Notes: generated from the sequence alone by a model not told the origin. 43,130 nucleotides of DNA from an uncultured Acidobacteriota bacterium (GCA_903873705.1 CAIQPK010000089.1:1-43130); one strand, 5' to 3'; counted from the stretch's first letter, positions 17,673 through 25,787 are shown. Numbers and translations: made by a program.

Positions 17673-17942
17673 ATGCACACGACCAAACGGGGAGAACCGT
17701 CAGCGATCAATCAGGCATTGAACAGGCCGAGAGCCAAGCTAGGGCTTGACCTCTCGGCATGGATGGCCATCGTGTTTGTCTGCGTGACGGTTTTCCTCGT
17801 CGGTTTCCGAATGCTGGCAATCCTAAGCTTTCCAACACTGGCGGGCGGCGCATGGTTGATCGTCCGTAAACACCCAAAGATGTTTCAACTGTGGGGCCTC
17901 AGCCTCGGCCAGAAGAGCTACTATGACCCGCGCAAATACTGA
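17673..17942 (+). CDS. VirB3-like T4SS inner-membrane protein
   Basis: 89 residues. The ATG at 17673 has a GGAG site five bases upstream that overlaps the virB2 stop codon. The hydrophobic segment (WMAIVFVCVTVFLVGFRMLA) continuing into a second (ILSFPTLAGGAWLIVRKHPK), with a C-terminal YYDPRKY, fits VirB3/TrbD proteins that help assemble the pilus with VirB4. Its last 20 bp overlap the start of the truncated virB4 frame. The assignment rests on size, topology and gene order. Confidence 0.75.
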   Translation: MHTTKRGEPSAINQALNRPRAKLGLDLSAWMAIVFVCVTVFLVGFRMLAILSFPTLAGGAWLIVRKHPKMFQLWGLSLGQKSYYDPRKY

Positions 17943-18081
17943 ACAGATCAAACATACCCCGTGGTTCGCGAAAGCGGGAGCGGCCTGCAGCATCGTCCCG
18001 ATCTCTCGCTTCGTTGGGCCGAGCATCTTCGCGCTGAAGGGCGGCGGTTACCCCCCACGCTCCCAAACATGTACTTCGTAG
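17923..18081 (+). pseudogene. Truncated VirB4/TrbE ATPase, N-terminal fragment only
   Basis: The frame starts inside virB3 and encodes 52 residues. The segment VPISRFVGPSIFALKGGGY matches the beginning of VirB4/TrbE proteins, which normally exceed 800 residues. After GGGY the match ends and nine unrelated residues lead to a TAG. The break at about 18050 coincides with the stop codon (18048-18050) of the opposed 707-residue gene, so the Fic operon replaced the rest of virB4 and whatever followed. Confidence 0.8.
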
Positions 18082-20171
18082 TCGACTGCGCGCACGCTTG
18101 GTTCTCTGAAGCTTATGGCATGTCGTCCGTCTAGGGTAAGAACTCGCTCCAATTGACCGCAGTAGATAACATTCGAAACCAATTTGACGCGCCGGTCTTT
18201 CTCCTCGTTCATCAAGCCAAATTTCAGCCTAAGCGGCTCGCCGGTGCCACGCATTTTCTGCCTGCGCACGATTTCGGGTTGTGACCGAAGCGGTTGCTTG
18301 CCGAGCATCAGCCAGCAGTCATCGCCCGATTTCTTGTGTGACCAACTGACAACAAGCTCGCGTCCCTCAAACTCTGCGCCGTCAACGACAGACAATTCAG
18401 GAACAGTAATCCACCCCAAAGAAGAATCTCGGTAGGCCATTCCGGTGAACCGCTCAACAATTCTCAATTCCACTTCAACAAGTTCGCCACCTTCGAGAAC
18501 GGCGGGAGCAAGTTTTCTATCTAAATTCAATGTTGGAGATAAATCTAAGCTGCCAGCATGGCCTTTAAAGGTCCGGCCTACGATCCTAAAACTGAGGATA
18601 CGTTTTCCATTCTCCGGGACGGCGAGCAACTTTACTCGCGTCATGGATTCAAAGCGTATTTCGACAACACCGGCCTTCCTTCTTCTGCCGACCTGCGAAG
18701 ATCCGCTCAGTGTCCAAATGGGAAAGTCTTCTACATAAGCACTTAGACCGACCGGTAGACCATTCGGGAAAACATGAAATCGCCAGCCGTCGTTCGCACT
18801 TTCAATTGTCGAGGCTCCTGGGCGGAGCTCCACATCCGCACGAGTGAGCACGACATATGGATGACCTGTTTCGGCGACGAAGGTCGCCAAGTCACGCGTC
18901 CGCTTGCCGCTTTTGCAATCGAAGATAGTGATGTCATCTTCTTCTTGCCAGAGCTCAATGCGTTGTCGATAGATGAGGTCGCCGGACTGGTAAGCCTTTA
19001 CTTCGAGCTCGCGGATTCCACGTCCCACCTTGACCGGTCCCCCTTCAAGCTTCAGGCGGCCGTTCTCATCGTGGAACAAGTTAATGGTTTGTTTGCCGAC
19101 CACGATACGGAACGGTAGAGGCGGTTGCGCTAAAAATCGGCTTGGCAGAGTGGAAGAAAGTGCAAGCGTAAACGCGGTGTCCCGCAAAAGAGCAGCGCTG
19201 AAGAGCGTGGCCTCATCACTCTCGTCCTCTACACGCAGTTGAGCGGGGTGGATATAGGCTCTGTGCCGATATCCCTCCTCGATTGCCTTTTGCAAACACG
19301 GACTATACCAAGAGTTTTCAAGGAGTGTTCCACGTTGCCGTTGATCCAACGCACCCTGCTGCCACTTCTGAAGTCCCCACCAAAGATCGCGAAAGCGGCT
19401 AGAGCCATTCTCGTCACCTTCTTCCAGAAGTGTGGCAATACTCTCTGGAACGCCATATCCTAAAAGCCAATAATGCAACCTTGCAGCAGCCCCTTTCGGC
19501 GTGTACCCGATCTGCAACATCACGGTTCTCCAATAGCGATGTTTGCCTGGCATATCGATCTGGTGACGCAGCCGCGATCGTTCACATAGGTCTTGGAGCC
19601 CCCTTCGTGTCACGTCGATAGGGTAATCAACGGTGCCAAAGTACGATCGATGCAGTCGGGGGTTCATCCTCTTCGAAACTGCCGCCCATAACGCTTCGTT
19701 GCCATCTTGCGTGCGGGCCACCGCGGCGCTCAGCGCAAGGAATAACAGGGCACCAACTACGGTCTGGGGGTTGGGAATGGCATTTGCAGGACACGTCACC
19801 CCCCATTCGAGCACTTGAGCCCAGTCCGCTTCTGCTAAGCCACATTCGGACAATGACCAACGCCGGTCGGCATCAGGACCGGTACGGAGTGCCTTCGCGC
19901 GCTGTATAAGTGCGGAAGCCCAAGCAACAGGGAAATCCGCGTCATTTGGTGGAATTGAGCACAACTGTCCGTTCATTACCCTTTGTGGTGCTCCTTTAGG
20001 GAGTTCCGGAAAGTCCGTTTGTCCTAGACGACAAGAGTATTCCACGTACACCTCTCGGCAAAGTCTCATCGAAAGAAATAGGCGTCCCCGCACCATGGTT
20101 ATGTACGAGAAGCGCACCGAAGACCGGATCAGACGTCGATTGTGGTCGAAGACGGCCAATGCGCTCAGCAC
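18048..20171 (-). CDS. Unrecognised 707-residue protein, partner of the Fic fusion
   Basis: I do not recognise this family. The GTG at 20171 lies two bases after the Fic stop codon, which implies translational coupling; an ATG at 20096 is an alternative. Residues about 70-330 look helical and aromatic-rich (YWRTVMLQIGYTPKGAAARL, LWWGLQKWQQGALDQRQRG). From about 340 onward short beta-type segments dominate (FRIVVGKQTINLFHDENGRL, RELEVKAYQSGDLIYRQRIE), suggesting several beta-sandwich modules. There is no signal peptide, no membrane segment and no Walker or nuclease motif I can identify. Its place as the second gene of a two-gene cargo operon suggests a role with the Fic protein, perhaps as target, antitoxin or defence partner. 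Confidence 0.85.
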   Translation of the reverse strand: MLSALAVFDHNRRLIRSSVRFSYITMVRGRLFLSMRLCREVYVEYSCRLGQTDFPELPKGAPQRVMNGQLCSIPPNDADFPVAWASALIQRAKALRTGPDADRRWSLSECGLAEADWAQVLEWGVTCPANAIPNPQTVVGALLFLALSAAVARTQDGNEALWAAVSKRMNPRLHRSYFGTVDYPIDVTRRGLQDLCERSRLRHQIDMPGKHRYWRTVMLQIGYTPKGAAARLHYWLLGYGVPESIATLLEEGDENGSSRFRDLWWGLQKWQQGALDQRQRGTLLENSWYSPCLQKAIEEGYRHRAYIHPAQLRVEDESDEATLFSAALLRDTAFTLALSSTLPSRFLAQPPLPFRIVVGKQTINLFHDENGRLKLEGGPVKVGRGIRELEVKAYQSGDLIYRQRIELWQEEDDITIFDCKSGKRTRDLATFVAETGHPYVVLTRADVELRPGASTIESANDGWRFHVFPNGLPVGLSAYVEDFPIWTLSGSSQVGRRRKAGVVEIRFESMTRVKLLAVPENGKRILSFRIVGRTFKGHAGSLDLSPTLNLDRKLAPAVLEGGELVEVELRIVERFTGMAYRDSSLGWITVPELSVVDGAEFEGRELVVSWSHKKSGDDCWLMLGKQPLRSQPEIVRRQKMRGTGEPLRLKFGLMNEEKDRRVKLVSNVIYCGQLERVLTLDGRHAISFREPSVRAVDYEVHVWERGG

Positions 20172-20173
20172 TG

Positions 20174-21736
20174 CTAGGCGGTCTTGTTTGGTACACGGGC
20201 CGGAGGATCTCCAGCAAGGCCGTGCGTCGTAAGCCCAGCTAGGAAATCAGTGAATGGCACGATGTCGCTGCCTACGCTGGCCCGTTCCAAGGCCGTCATA
20301 TAGCGGTTTCGCTCTCCGACTGGAATGACTATCCAGGGATATCCGCCAGCGGACATCATTACATTCATGAGGAACCGTCCGATACGCCCGTTTCCGTCCA
20401 TATACGGGTGAATGTAGACGAACAAGAAATGGCCCAGCACAACGCGAACCGCGGGATTAACTTCTTCGCGCAGCAGGTCAAAAAGGGTCGGCATTGCATC
20501 ACGAACGGCTTCTGGATTTAGAGGAACGTGCATCGACTTGCGGATGTAGACCTGTCCGTTGCGATAGCCGGCGAGGTCGGAAGGTTTCAACAGACCTGTT
20601 GTGACGCTCGGCGCAAATAACTCCCGATACCATGCCCCATGATCGTCATCGGCGACTTGGCCGGGATTCTCACCCCACAAGACCTTTTCTACCGCTCGCT
20701 GTACTGATTGGAACGCCAGCCAGTATCCGCGTGCTGCCATCGCATTCCGCTGCTCACGGTCGCTCTCATTTCTTTCGGGGTTCCATGACCCTGTGCGAAC
20801 CCGTTCGATGAGCTCGGGAGTGACTTGATAGCCCTCGATCGAAAGGGAGTGGTAGGCGTCCGTCACGTAGACATCGTTCACCCTTTTCAAATAGGCCTTC
20901 ACGCCTTGGGGGAGACCCGGAGCGTCGGGAAAGCGATCGATCACGGGCTGGCGCATCGCCTGCCAAAGCAGCCGAATCCGGTTCACATAAGGCGAGGTTT
21001 CGCGACCGTGCGGTGCCAATAGCGGCCGGTCTGCGAACGGGTCAGTCTCTCTGACCGCATATCCCGCAGCGGACATGGTTTTCACAATGTCGTCGGCGAT
21101 CCGGTCGCGCCCGACGTTGCGGAATGCTCCGGCCAGTCGTCCCGCGATCACGGTGCGGCCCCCATCCAAGAGTCGGGCAAGAAGCCCGGACGCATCACGA
21201 ATCGCCAGCAATACTGCGCGGACATCTGTGGGATTGCTGGAAAAGAAATGGACCGAGCATTCGATTAGAGCGCACTCGGGCGAGAAGACCTGCAAGTCCT
21301 CGATCACTTCGCGGTCGCGTCCAGTTGGGAGGCTCGCCCTTAGATCAAACAGACTCGTGCCGTGAGGCAAATTGGTGATTCTGTTTCGGGCCTTCGGAGC
21401 TCTTACAACAAGTTGCTTCGGGACAGTCCAACTGCCGGCATGGATAGAGAGAGACTGCTCGGGGGAGAGACACCATTGCGTCTTGAACCGACCCCGGAGG
21501 TAGACAGCGCAGAACCGCCAGTATGAGGCATACCAGGCCGTGCTCTCGCCTTCCAAATTATCGGGGCGGCTTGGGATGAGCCAGCCATTCATGACCCGCA
21601 ACAGGAAGCCTTGCTTCAGCAGCCGTTCCCGATGCGTACGGGACAGATCGCTCGCCCGGATCGCTCCGGCGTGGTGACGTTGGAGACTGGCAAGAACCTT
21701 GAGCGACTCGCCGAGTTTTTCAGAAGGAGTAGACAA
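20174..21736 (-). CDS. Winged-helix (AbiEi-like) and Fic domain fusion protein
   Basis: 520 residues from a TTG at 21736, preferred because AAAGAGG lies six bases upstream; an ATG at 21856 would add 40 basic residues encoded by a promoter-like repeat. Residues about 10-60 (SLQRHHAGAIRASDLSRTHR, LLKQGFLLRVMNGWLIPS) resemble the N-terminal wHTH of AbiEi-type antitoxins and their relatives. The C-terminal half is a Fic domain with intact motif HPYMDGNGRIGR (His443 to Arg451 and beyond). An inhibitory motif SLSIEG (Glu301) lies N-terminal to it, as in class II Fic proteins. Fic enzymes usually transfer AMP to a protein hydroxyl. The fusion suggests an autoregulated, self-inhibited modifier cotranscribed with the 707-residue protein. 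Confidence 0.88.
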   Translation of the reverse strand: MSTPSEKLGESLKVLASLQRHHAGAIRASDLSRTHRERLLKQGFLLRVMNGWLIPSRPDNLEGESTAWYASYWRFCAVYLRGRFKTQWCLSPEQSLSIHAGSWTVPKQLVVRAPKARNRITNLPHGTSLFDLRASLPTGRDREVIEDLQVFSPECALIECSVHFFSSNPTDVRAVLLAIRDASGLLARLLDGGRTVIAGRLAGAFRNVGRDRIADDIVKTMSAAGYAVRETDPFADRPLLAPHGRETSPYVNRIRLLWQAMRQPVIDRFPDAPGLPQGVKAYLKRVNDVYVTDAYHSLSIEGYQVTPELIERVRTGSWNPERNESDREQRNAMAARGYWLAFQSVQRAVEKVLWGENPGQVADDDHGAWYRELFAPSVTTGLLKPSDLAGYRNGQVYIRKSMHVPLNPEAVRDAMPTLFDLLREEVNPAVRVVLGHFLFVYIHPYMDGNGRIGRFLMNVMMSAGGYPWIVIPVGERNRYMTALERASVGSDIVPFTDFLAGLTTHGLAGDPPARVPNKTA

Positions 21737-21747
21737 TGGTAGCCTCT

Positions 21748-21790
21748 TTAGCTTTTTCCGCTGTACGCAAATTAGCTTTTTATGTTGTAC
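21748..21790 (-). promoter_or_regulatory. Two direct 19-bp repeats upstream of the Fic gene (operator/promoter candidate)
   Basis: On the plus strand TTAGCTTTTTCCGCTGTAC (21748-21766) and TTAGCTTTTTATGTTGTAC (21772-21790) match at 16 of 19 positions with a 24-bp period. They lie immediately before the AAAGAGG ribosome site of the Fic gene. A wHTH-bearing product binding here would be autoregulation. Confidence 0.6.
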
Positions 21791-21858
21791 TCCGACAAGC
21801 TTATTGTGTCGAGGACTGAGCCGCGGCTTTCTGGGTCGAAATTGTTCGCTACCCATCT

Positions 21859-21889
21859 GGGCACAAATTCAAGCGATCTGGGCACAATT
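21859..21889 (+). promoter_or_regulatory. Additional GGGCACAA-type repeats (distal right arm candidates)
   Basis: ATCTGGGCACAAA and ATCTGGGCACAAT recur 21 bp apart, about two helical turns. They share the core of the paired arm-site candidates at 14337 and 22065. Confidence 0.45.
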
Positions 21890-21915
21890 TGGGGGCTCCG
21901 CGAACAAACGACAAA

Positions 21916-22038
21916 ACCTCTGCTTTACCGCAGAAGAGGTCGAAAATCGAGCGATCGGAGAAAAGGGCTGGAAACCTCTGTCGTCCAGCGGAAGAGGTGC
22001 GAAAGTAGGCCCGACCTCTGCCGCGTATGGGCAAAGGT
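21916..22038. repeat. Three 25-nt imperfect inverted repeats
   Basis: Units at 21916-21940, 21974-21998 and 22014-22038 each have the form ACCTCTG-N12-AGAGGT (the third ends AAAGGT). The arms are conserved and the loops vary. The right arm plus following bases (GCAGAAGAGGTCG) resembles GGCAGAGGTCGCGG in the att core. They lie between the Fic gene and the right att repeat and may bind a regulator, Xis or integrase. Confidence 0.65.
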
Positions 22039-22064
22039 CGCCTCCAAAATGCCCTAAAAACTGC

Positions 22065-22085
22065 GGGCACAATAAGGACACAATA
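22065..22085 (+). promoter_or_regulatory. Candidate right integrase arm-type sites
   Basis: GGGCACAATA (22065-22074) and GGACACAATA (22076-22085) are spaced 11 bp, as in the left pair, and lie about 80 bp from the right att repeat. Confidence 0.6.
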
Positions 22086-22166
22086 AGCATTCCCATGGGT
22101 GTCTCAGAGCGTCAAAAGGGGCCATCCGAGCCGTCTGATTACTTAGGGTTACGAGTTTCACACTCA

Positions 22167-22212
22167 CTGTCACGGCAGAGGTCGCGGGTTCGAGCCCCGT
22201 CGTCCCCGCCAT
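22167..22212 (+). repeat. Attachment site repeat (right), displaced tRNA-Asp 3' end
   Basis: An exact 46-bp copy of 14240-14285. Only the anticodon-loop-to-CCA part is present, so it is not a functional tRNA gene. It marks the right boundary of the island and the original chromosomal 3' end of tRNA-Asp. Confidence 0.93.
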
Positions 22213-22458
22213 TTGCCTCAGATAGTTGAGTTGCGCCGGACGGCGTTCCTCCTATTGTGGACTTCGTCCCAGCCGGTTTATACAGTGCGGCTGCTTCGCC
22301 ACCGATCCCATTTTGGTTCTATTTGCTTACGGACGTGATGGGCATCACCGCGCCTGTGAGGCGTCTGATACTAGCCTTCTCCTATGGAACATAGCCATCC
22401 CGGCCGCGGGCCTCAGTTGGTGCGCCGCGGCGTGGTGATTGGGCCAGAAGGAGAACCA

Positions 22459-22602
22459 TTGAATATCGACGACTCCGCAAACTCTGAGAAAGAGTTCTTT
22501 CCACGAGGCGCCATCGCCTTCTTCGCTGCGGTGATAGGCAGCTACGGCCTTATCTGGCTGGGGATATTTCTCCTGCTCATCCACCGGCAGTCCGGGCTCT
22601 AG
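22459..22602 (+). CDS. Small ba3-type cytochrome oxidase subunit IIa-like protein
   Basis: 47 residues from a TTG at 22459 with a perfect AAGGAG five bases upstream; an in-frame ATG at 22384 would add 25 residues but has no ribosome site. One membrane helix (FFPRGAIAFFAAVIGSYGLI, WLGIFLLLI) matches the pattern of the Thermus ba3 oxidase subunit IIa (about 34 residues). Subunits II and I follow directly, which supports the assignment. In ba3 oxidases this helix supplies a transmembrane segment missing from subunit II. Confidence 0.75.
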   Translation: MNIDDSANSEKEFFPRGAIAFFAAVIGSYGLIWLGIFLLLIHRQSGL

Positions 22603-22618
22603 GGAAGGAAATCAAAGC

Positions 22619-23380
22619 ATGGCAATCAACGTACTCGAAAAACGTGCCCTCAAAGGAGCAGTCGGCTTTGTGTTGCTGAGCCTGGCGCTGGTGGCCTTCG
22701 CCACGTGGGGGCTGGGCATCAACGTCGCCAACTGTATACCGCTGGGCACAAAGCCTTATGAAGAGGCTTCAGTCGTGAAACACAGCGGCAATTTTTATGA
22801 GGTCCACTATGTGACGCGGATGTGGGCCTTCGAACCGAGTGTTCTGCGTGTGCCTACCGGATCGACGCTCGATATTTCGGCTATTTCGAAAGACGTTCAG
22901 CACGGCCTCGAAATCGCGGGCACTAACCTGAACCTGATGGTGGTGCCGGGAGCGATTGCCAATGGCCGCGTCACTTTCAACAAGCCGGGCGTGTACTCGA
23001 TGGTTTGCCACGAATATTGCGGTAAGGGCCACCAGGGGATGGCGGCGCGGATTGAGGTAGTAGACGGTCTGGCTGATTTCGCCGTGGAAGGGTTGCCATC
23101 CTCGCCCGGCATGAAACTGCTGGATGCCAAGGGCTGCCTGGCTTGTCATTCCACCGACGGAACGGCGGGCGTAGGCCCAACTTTCCAGAACGCGTGGGGA
23201 CAACCTGTCCACCTGACCAACGGAACGACACGCACCTTAGACGCCGATTTCTTCAGCGCAAAAGTTCTGCATCCGAACGACACCACGGTCGACGGGTTCG
23301 CACCCATGATGCCTGAGATTCAGGTGACCCCGGCCGAGCTAAAGCAAATGGAAGAGTACCTGAAGGAGCTCAAAAAATAA
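22619..23380 (+). CDS. ba3-type cytochrome c oxidase subunit II with fused cytochrome c domain
   Basis: 253 residues, with GGAAGGAAA upstream of the ATG. An N-terminal helix (residues 13-33) anchors the protein. The periplasmic cupredoxin domain carries the complete CuA site: His95, Cys130, Cys134, His138 and Met141 in SMVCHEYCGKGHQGM. A C-terminal class I cytochrome c domain has CLACH (Cys173, Cys176, His177) and a likely Met ligand in PMMPE. The protein therefore relays electrons from a soluble or membrane cytochrome c to CuA and subunit I. Its stop codon overlaps the start of subunit I by one base (TAATG). Confidence 0.94.
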   Translation: MAINVLEKRALKGAVGFVLLSLALVAFATWGLGINVANCIPLGTKPYEEASVVKHSGNFYEVHYVTRMWAFEPSVLRVPTGSTLDISAISKDVQHGLEIAGTNLNLMVVPGAIANGRVTFNKPGVYSMVCHEYCGKGHQGMAARIEVVDGLADFAVEGLPSSPGMKLLDAKGCLACHSTDGTAGVGPTFQNAWGQPVHLTNGTTRTLDADFFSAKVLHPNDTTVDGFAPMMPEIQVTPAELKQMEEYLKELKK

Positions 23381-25065
23381 TGGAACTCCAAAAGAGCCTG
23401 AGAACAATCATCCTCGTCCAGCTGCTGGTGCCGCTGAGCCTGTTCATCTTCGGCGCCTACCATGGCGTGCTGCAAACGCTTTACCTGTCGGGGGTCATCC
23501 GTGCCACCAAGTTCGCGGGCATCGACTACTACGAGGGGCTCACGGCCCATGGCGTGATCAACGCCATCGTGCTCACCACCTTTTTCGCGGTCGCGTTCGG
23601 CTATGCCGTCGTGAGCCAGGAGTTGAAGTCGAAGGTGTCGATCGCGGGGGGCATTACGTCGCTGGCCCTGATGCTGATCGGTGCCGTGATGGCAGCGGCC
23701 ATGATCTTCATGGGCAAGGCTTCGGTGCTGTACACCTTCTATCCGCCGCTAATGGCGAACCCGCTCTTCTACCTTGGGCTGGCGCTCTTCATTGTGGGTT
23801 CGTGGGTTCCTTTCTGGACGTGGATTCCTGTTTATTTGCGTTGGCGCAAGGAGAACCCCGGTAAGAAGACACCGATGGGCGTGGTCGGCATCTTTGCCAC
23901 GTTCACTGTCTGGCAGATGTGCACGCTTCCCGTTGCGTTTGAAGTGCTGGTGCAACTTCTGCCGTGGTCGCTGGGCTGGACAGCAGGCGTGAACGTCATG
24001 CTGACGAGAACGTTGTTCTGGTTCTTCGGCCATCCGCTGGTGTACTTCTGGCTGCTGCCCACTTACGTTCTGTACTACACCATGTTGCCGCGGCTATGCG
24101 GCGGCAAGCTGTTTTCTGACTTCGCGGGCCGCTTTACATTCCTGTCGCTGATCCTGCTCTCCTGCCCGCTCGGCCTGCACCACCAGTTTGCGGATCCGGG
24201 CATCAGCACGACCAACAAGGGCATCCAGACCGTGTTGACCTTGTTCGTTGTTATACCCAGCCTGCTGACGGCGTTCACGATCGCGGCGTCGCTCGAACTG
24301 GGGGCCCGCAAGAACGGCGGCACCGGCCTGTTCGGCTGGTGGAAGAAGCTGCCTTACTTCGATGCCAAGGTCTGGCTGTTTCCGTACCTTTTCTGCGGCC
24401 TCGTCACCTTCCTTTTCGGCGGGATCACGGGCATCATCAACGCTTCGTACAGCCTGAACAACGTCGTGCACAACACCTCTTGGATTTCTGCACACTTCCA
24501 CCTCACCGTTGGCGGGCCCGTGTTCCTGGGCATCCTGGGCGCGAGCCTGTTCATGATCACGGGTATTCTGAAGAAGCCGGTTGTCTCAACCAAAATGGCG
24601 ATGATCGTGCCGTACATGTGGATGATCGGTACTTTCGTGTTCTCTACGGGATACTTCATCGGCGGTCTGCGCGGCGTACCCCGCCGTACCAACCTTGGCT
24701 TGACTTACCTCAATCCCGACTCTCCGCTATATCGGCCGGACTGGTGGATTGGAGCGCACCTGGGCATGATTGGGGGCTGCATCATGGGCCTGGCCTGTGC
24801 GCTGTACTTTATCGTGCTCTTCCGGTCACTGCTGGCCGCACCTGATCCTGCGTTGGCCGACGTTCCGTTCACCCTGCCGATGTCCGAGCCCTACCATGAT
24901 GAGAACATGCCCGCGGTGCGTAACTTCGCTCCGTGGGTGGCCGTCGCCGTGTTCCTGTGCGTGGCCGCTTACTATGTGCCCATCAGCGACATTGTGAGGA
25001 ATGGCAGCGTAACCCATCCGGGCTTTATTCCCGATAGCCCCACCGCTGTAGAAACGACGCATTAG
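23380..25065 (+). CDS. ba3-type (B-family) cytochrome c oxidase subunit I
   Basis: 561 residues, multi-spanning haem-copper oxidase catalytic subunit. Visible ligands are His57 (low-spin haem, EGLTAHGVIN), the CuB histidine and cross-linked tyrosine in HPLVY (His218, Tyr222), the HH pair (His267, His268) and the haem ligands His372 and His374 in SAHFHLTVGG. The glutamate of the A-family D-channel is not apparent, in keeping with B-type oxidases that use a K-channel analogue. It reduces O2 to water while pumping protons and is typically a high-affinity enzyme. It is translationally coupled to subunit II. Confidence 0.95.
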   Translation: MELQKSLRTIILVQLLVPLSLFIFGAYHGVLQTLYLSGVIRATKFAGIDYYEGLTAHGVINAIVLTTFFAVAFGYAVVSQELKSKVSIAGGITSLALMLIGAVMAAAMIFMGKASVLYTFYPPLMANPLFYLGLALFIVGSWVPFWTWIPVYLRWRKENPGKKTPMGVVGIFATFTVWQMCTLPVAFEVLVQLLPWSLGWTAGVNVMLTRTLFWFFGHPLVYFWLLPTYVLYYTMLPRLCGGKLFSDFAGRFTFLSLILLSCPLGLHHQFADPGISTTNKGIQTVLTLFVVIPSLLTAFTIAASLELGARKNGGTGLFGWWKKLPYFDAKVWLFPYLFCGLVTFLFGGITGIINASYSLNNVVHNTSWISAHFHLTVGGPVFLGILGASLFMITGILKKPVVSTKMAMIVPYMWMIGTFVFSTGYFIGGLRGVPRRTNLGLTYLNPDSPLYRPDWWIGAHLGMIGGCIMGLACALYFIVLFRSLLAAPDPALADVPFTLPMSEPYHDENMPAVRNFAPWVAVAVFLCVAAYYVPISDIVRNGSVTHPGFIPDSPTAVETTH

Positions 25066-25070
25066 CCATC

Positions 25071-25775
25071 ATGCGCCTGCTCACCTGCTTGATCACACTG
25101 GCTCTCGCCATTTCGGCGAGGGCCAGTTCCGTGACTCCCGCTGACAGCAATGCCGGGCAGATACCGAACATCACCGTCTGGGATGAATCGAACACGCAGA
25201 AAACGCTTTGGTCGGAACTGAACGCCGGTGGCGCCGGCCCGGTTTTCGTTCTTCCTGTCTTCACGCACTGCACCATGAGTTGCCCGGTGTTGGCAAGCCG
25301 ACTCGTACACGAAACTGCCCAGCTTGCCCCGGGCAAGCCTTTCCGCGTGCTTATCTTCTCGTTCGATCCGGGTGAGGATGCCGCATCGCTGCGCAAGTTC
25401 CGCGCCCAGGAAAAGCTTCCGGCTGCGTGGATGCTGGTTCGCTCAACGGATCCCGAGATCCGTCGCTTCATCGACTTTTTTCACTACAAGGTGCTCACGC
25501 AGGGTGAGTTGATGCTGCACACCAACCAGATCTTCATTCTGAACCACACACTCACCTGGCGCGCGACGCTCATCAACGAAAGCTGGTCCGCAGCCGAACT
25601 GCGCACCTGGCTGGGAAGAGTGGAAGTGCCTGGTGTGATTGGCTGGCTCGTGATGAATCCTGAAAGGCTGGCCTTCATCGGTCTTGGCGGCATGGTGCTG
25701 AGCCTGGCGTTGATCCTCTGGGCCATGCTCTCGCGCCCGGGGCGGCCGTTACGGACCCCGCCACCAGATGCTTAG
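25071..25775 (+). CDS. SCO1/SenC-family copper chaperone for oxidase assembly
   Basis: 234 residues. A signal peptide (MRLLTCLITLALAISARA) is followed by a thioredoxin-like fold with the copper motif CTMSC (Cys67, Cys71) and the conserved distal His150 in LMLHTNQIFILN. A C-terminal membrane helix (AFIGLGGMVLSLALILWAML) anchors it. It begins five bases after subunit I ends, and SCO proteins load or reduce the CuA site of subunit II, so it is the dedicated assembly factor of this oxidase. Confidence 0.9.
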   Translation: MRLLTCLITLALAISARASSVTPADSNAGQIPNITVWDESNTQKTLWSELNAGGAGPVFVLPVFTHCTMSCPVLASRLVHETAQLAPGKPFRVLIFSFDPGEDAASLRKFRAQEKLPAAWMLVRSTDPEIRRFIDFFHYKVLTQGELMLHTNQIFILNHTLTWRATLINESWSAAELRTWLGRVEVPGVIGWLVMNPERLAFIGLGGMVLSLALILWAMLSRPGRPLRTPPPDA

Positions 25776-25787
25776 GCGGGTTGGCTG

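Noticed and set aside
21916-22038. CRISPR array
   Set aside because: There are only three units, the spacing is unequal (58 and 40 bp), the units are palindromic with variable centres, and no cas genes are present.
22167-22212. Second tRNA gene
   Set aside because: Only the 3' 46 bp are present; there is no D arm or 5' acceptor strand. It is an attachment-site remnant.
22226-22438. 70-residue plus-strand frame after the right att site
   Set aside because: It has no ribosome site or recognisable feature, it has the Cys/Arg-rich composition of non-coding GC-rich DNA, and no homology was recognised.
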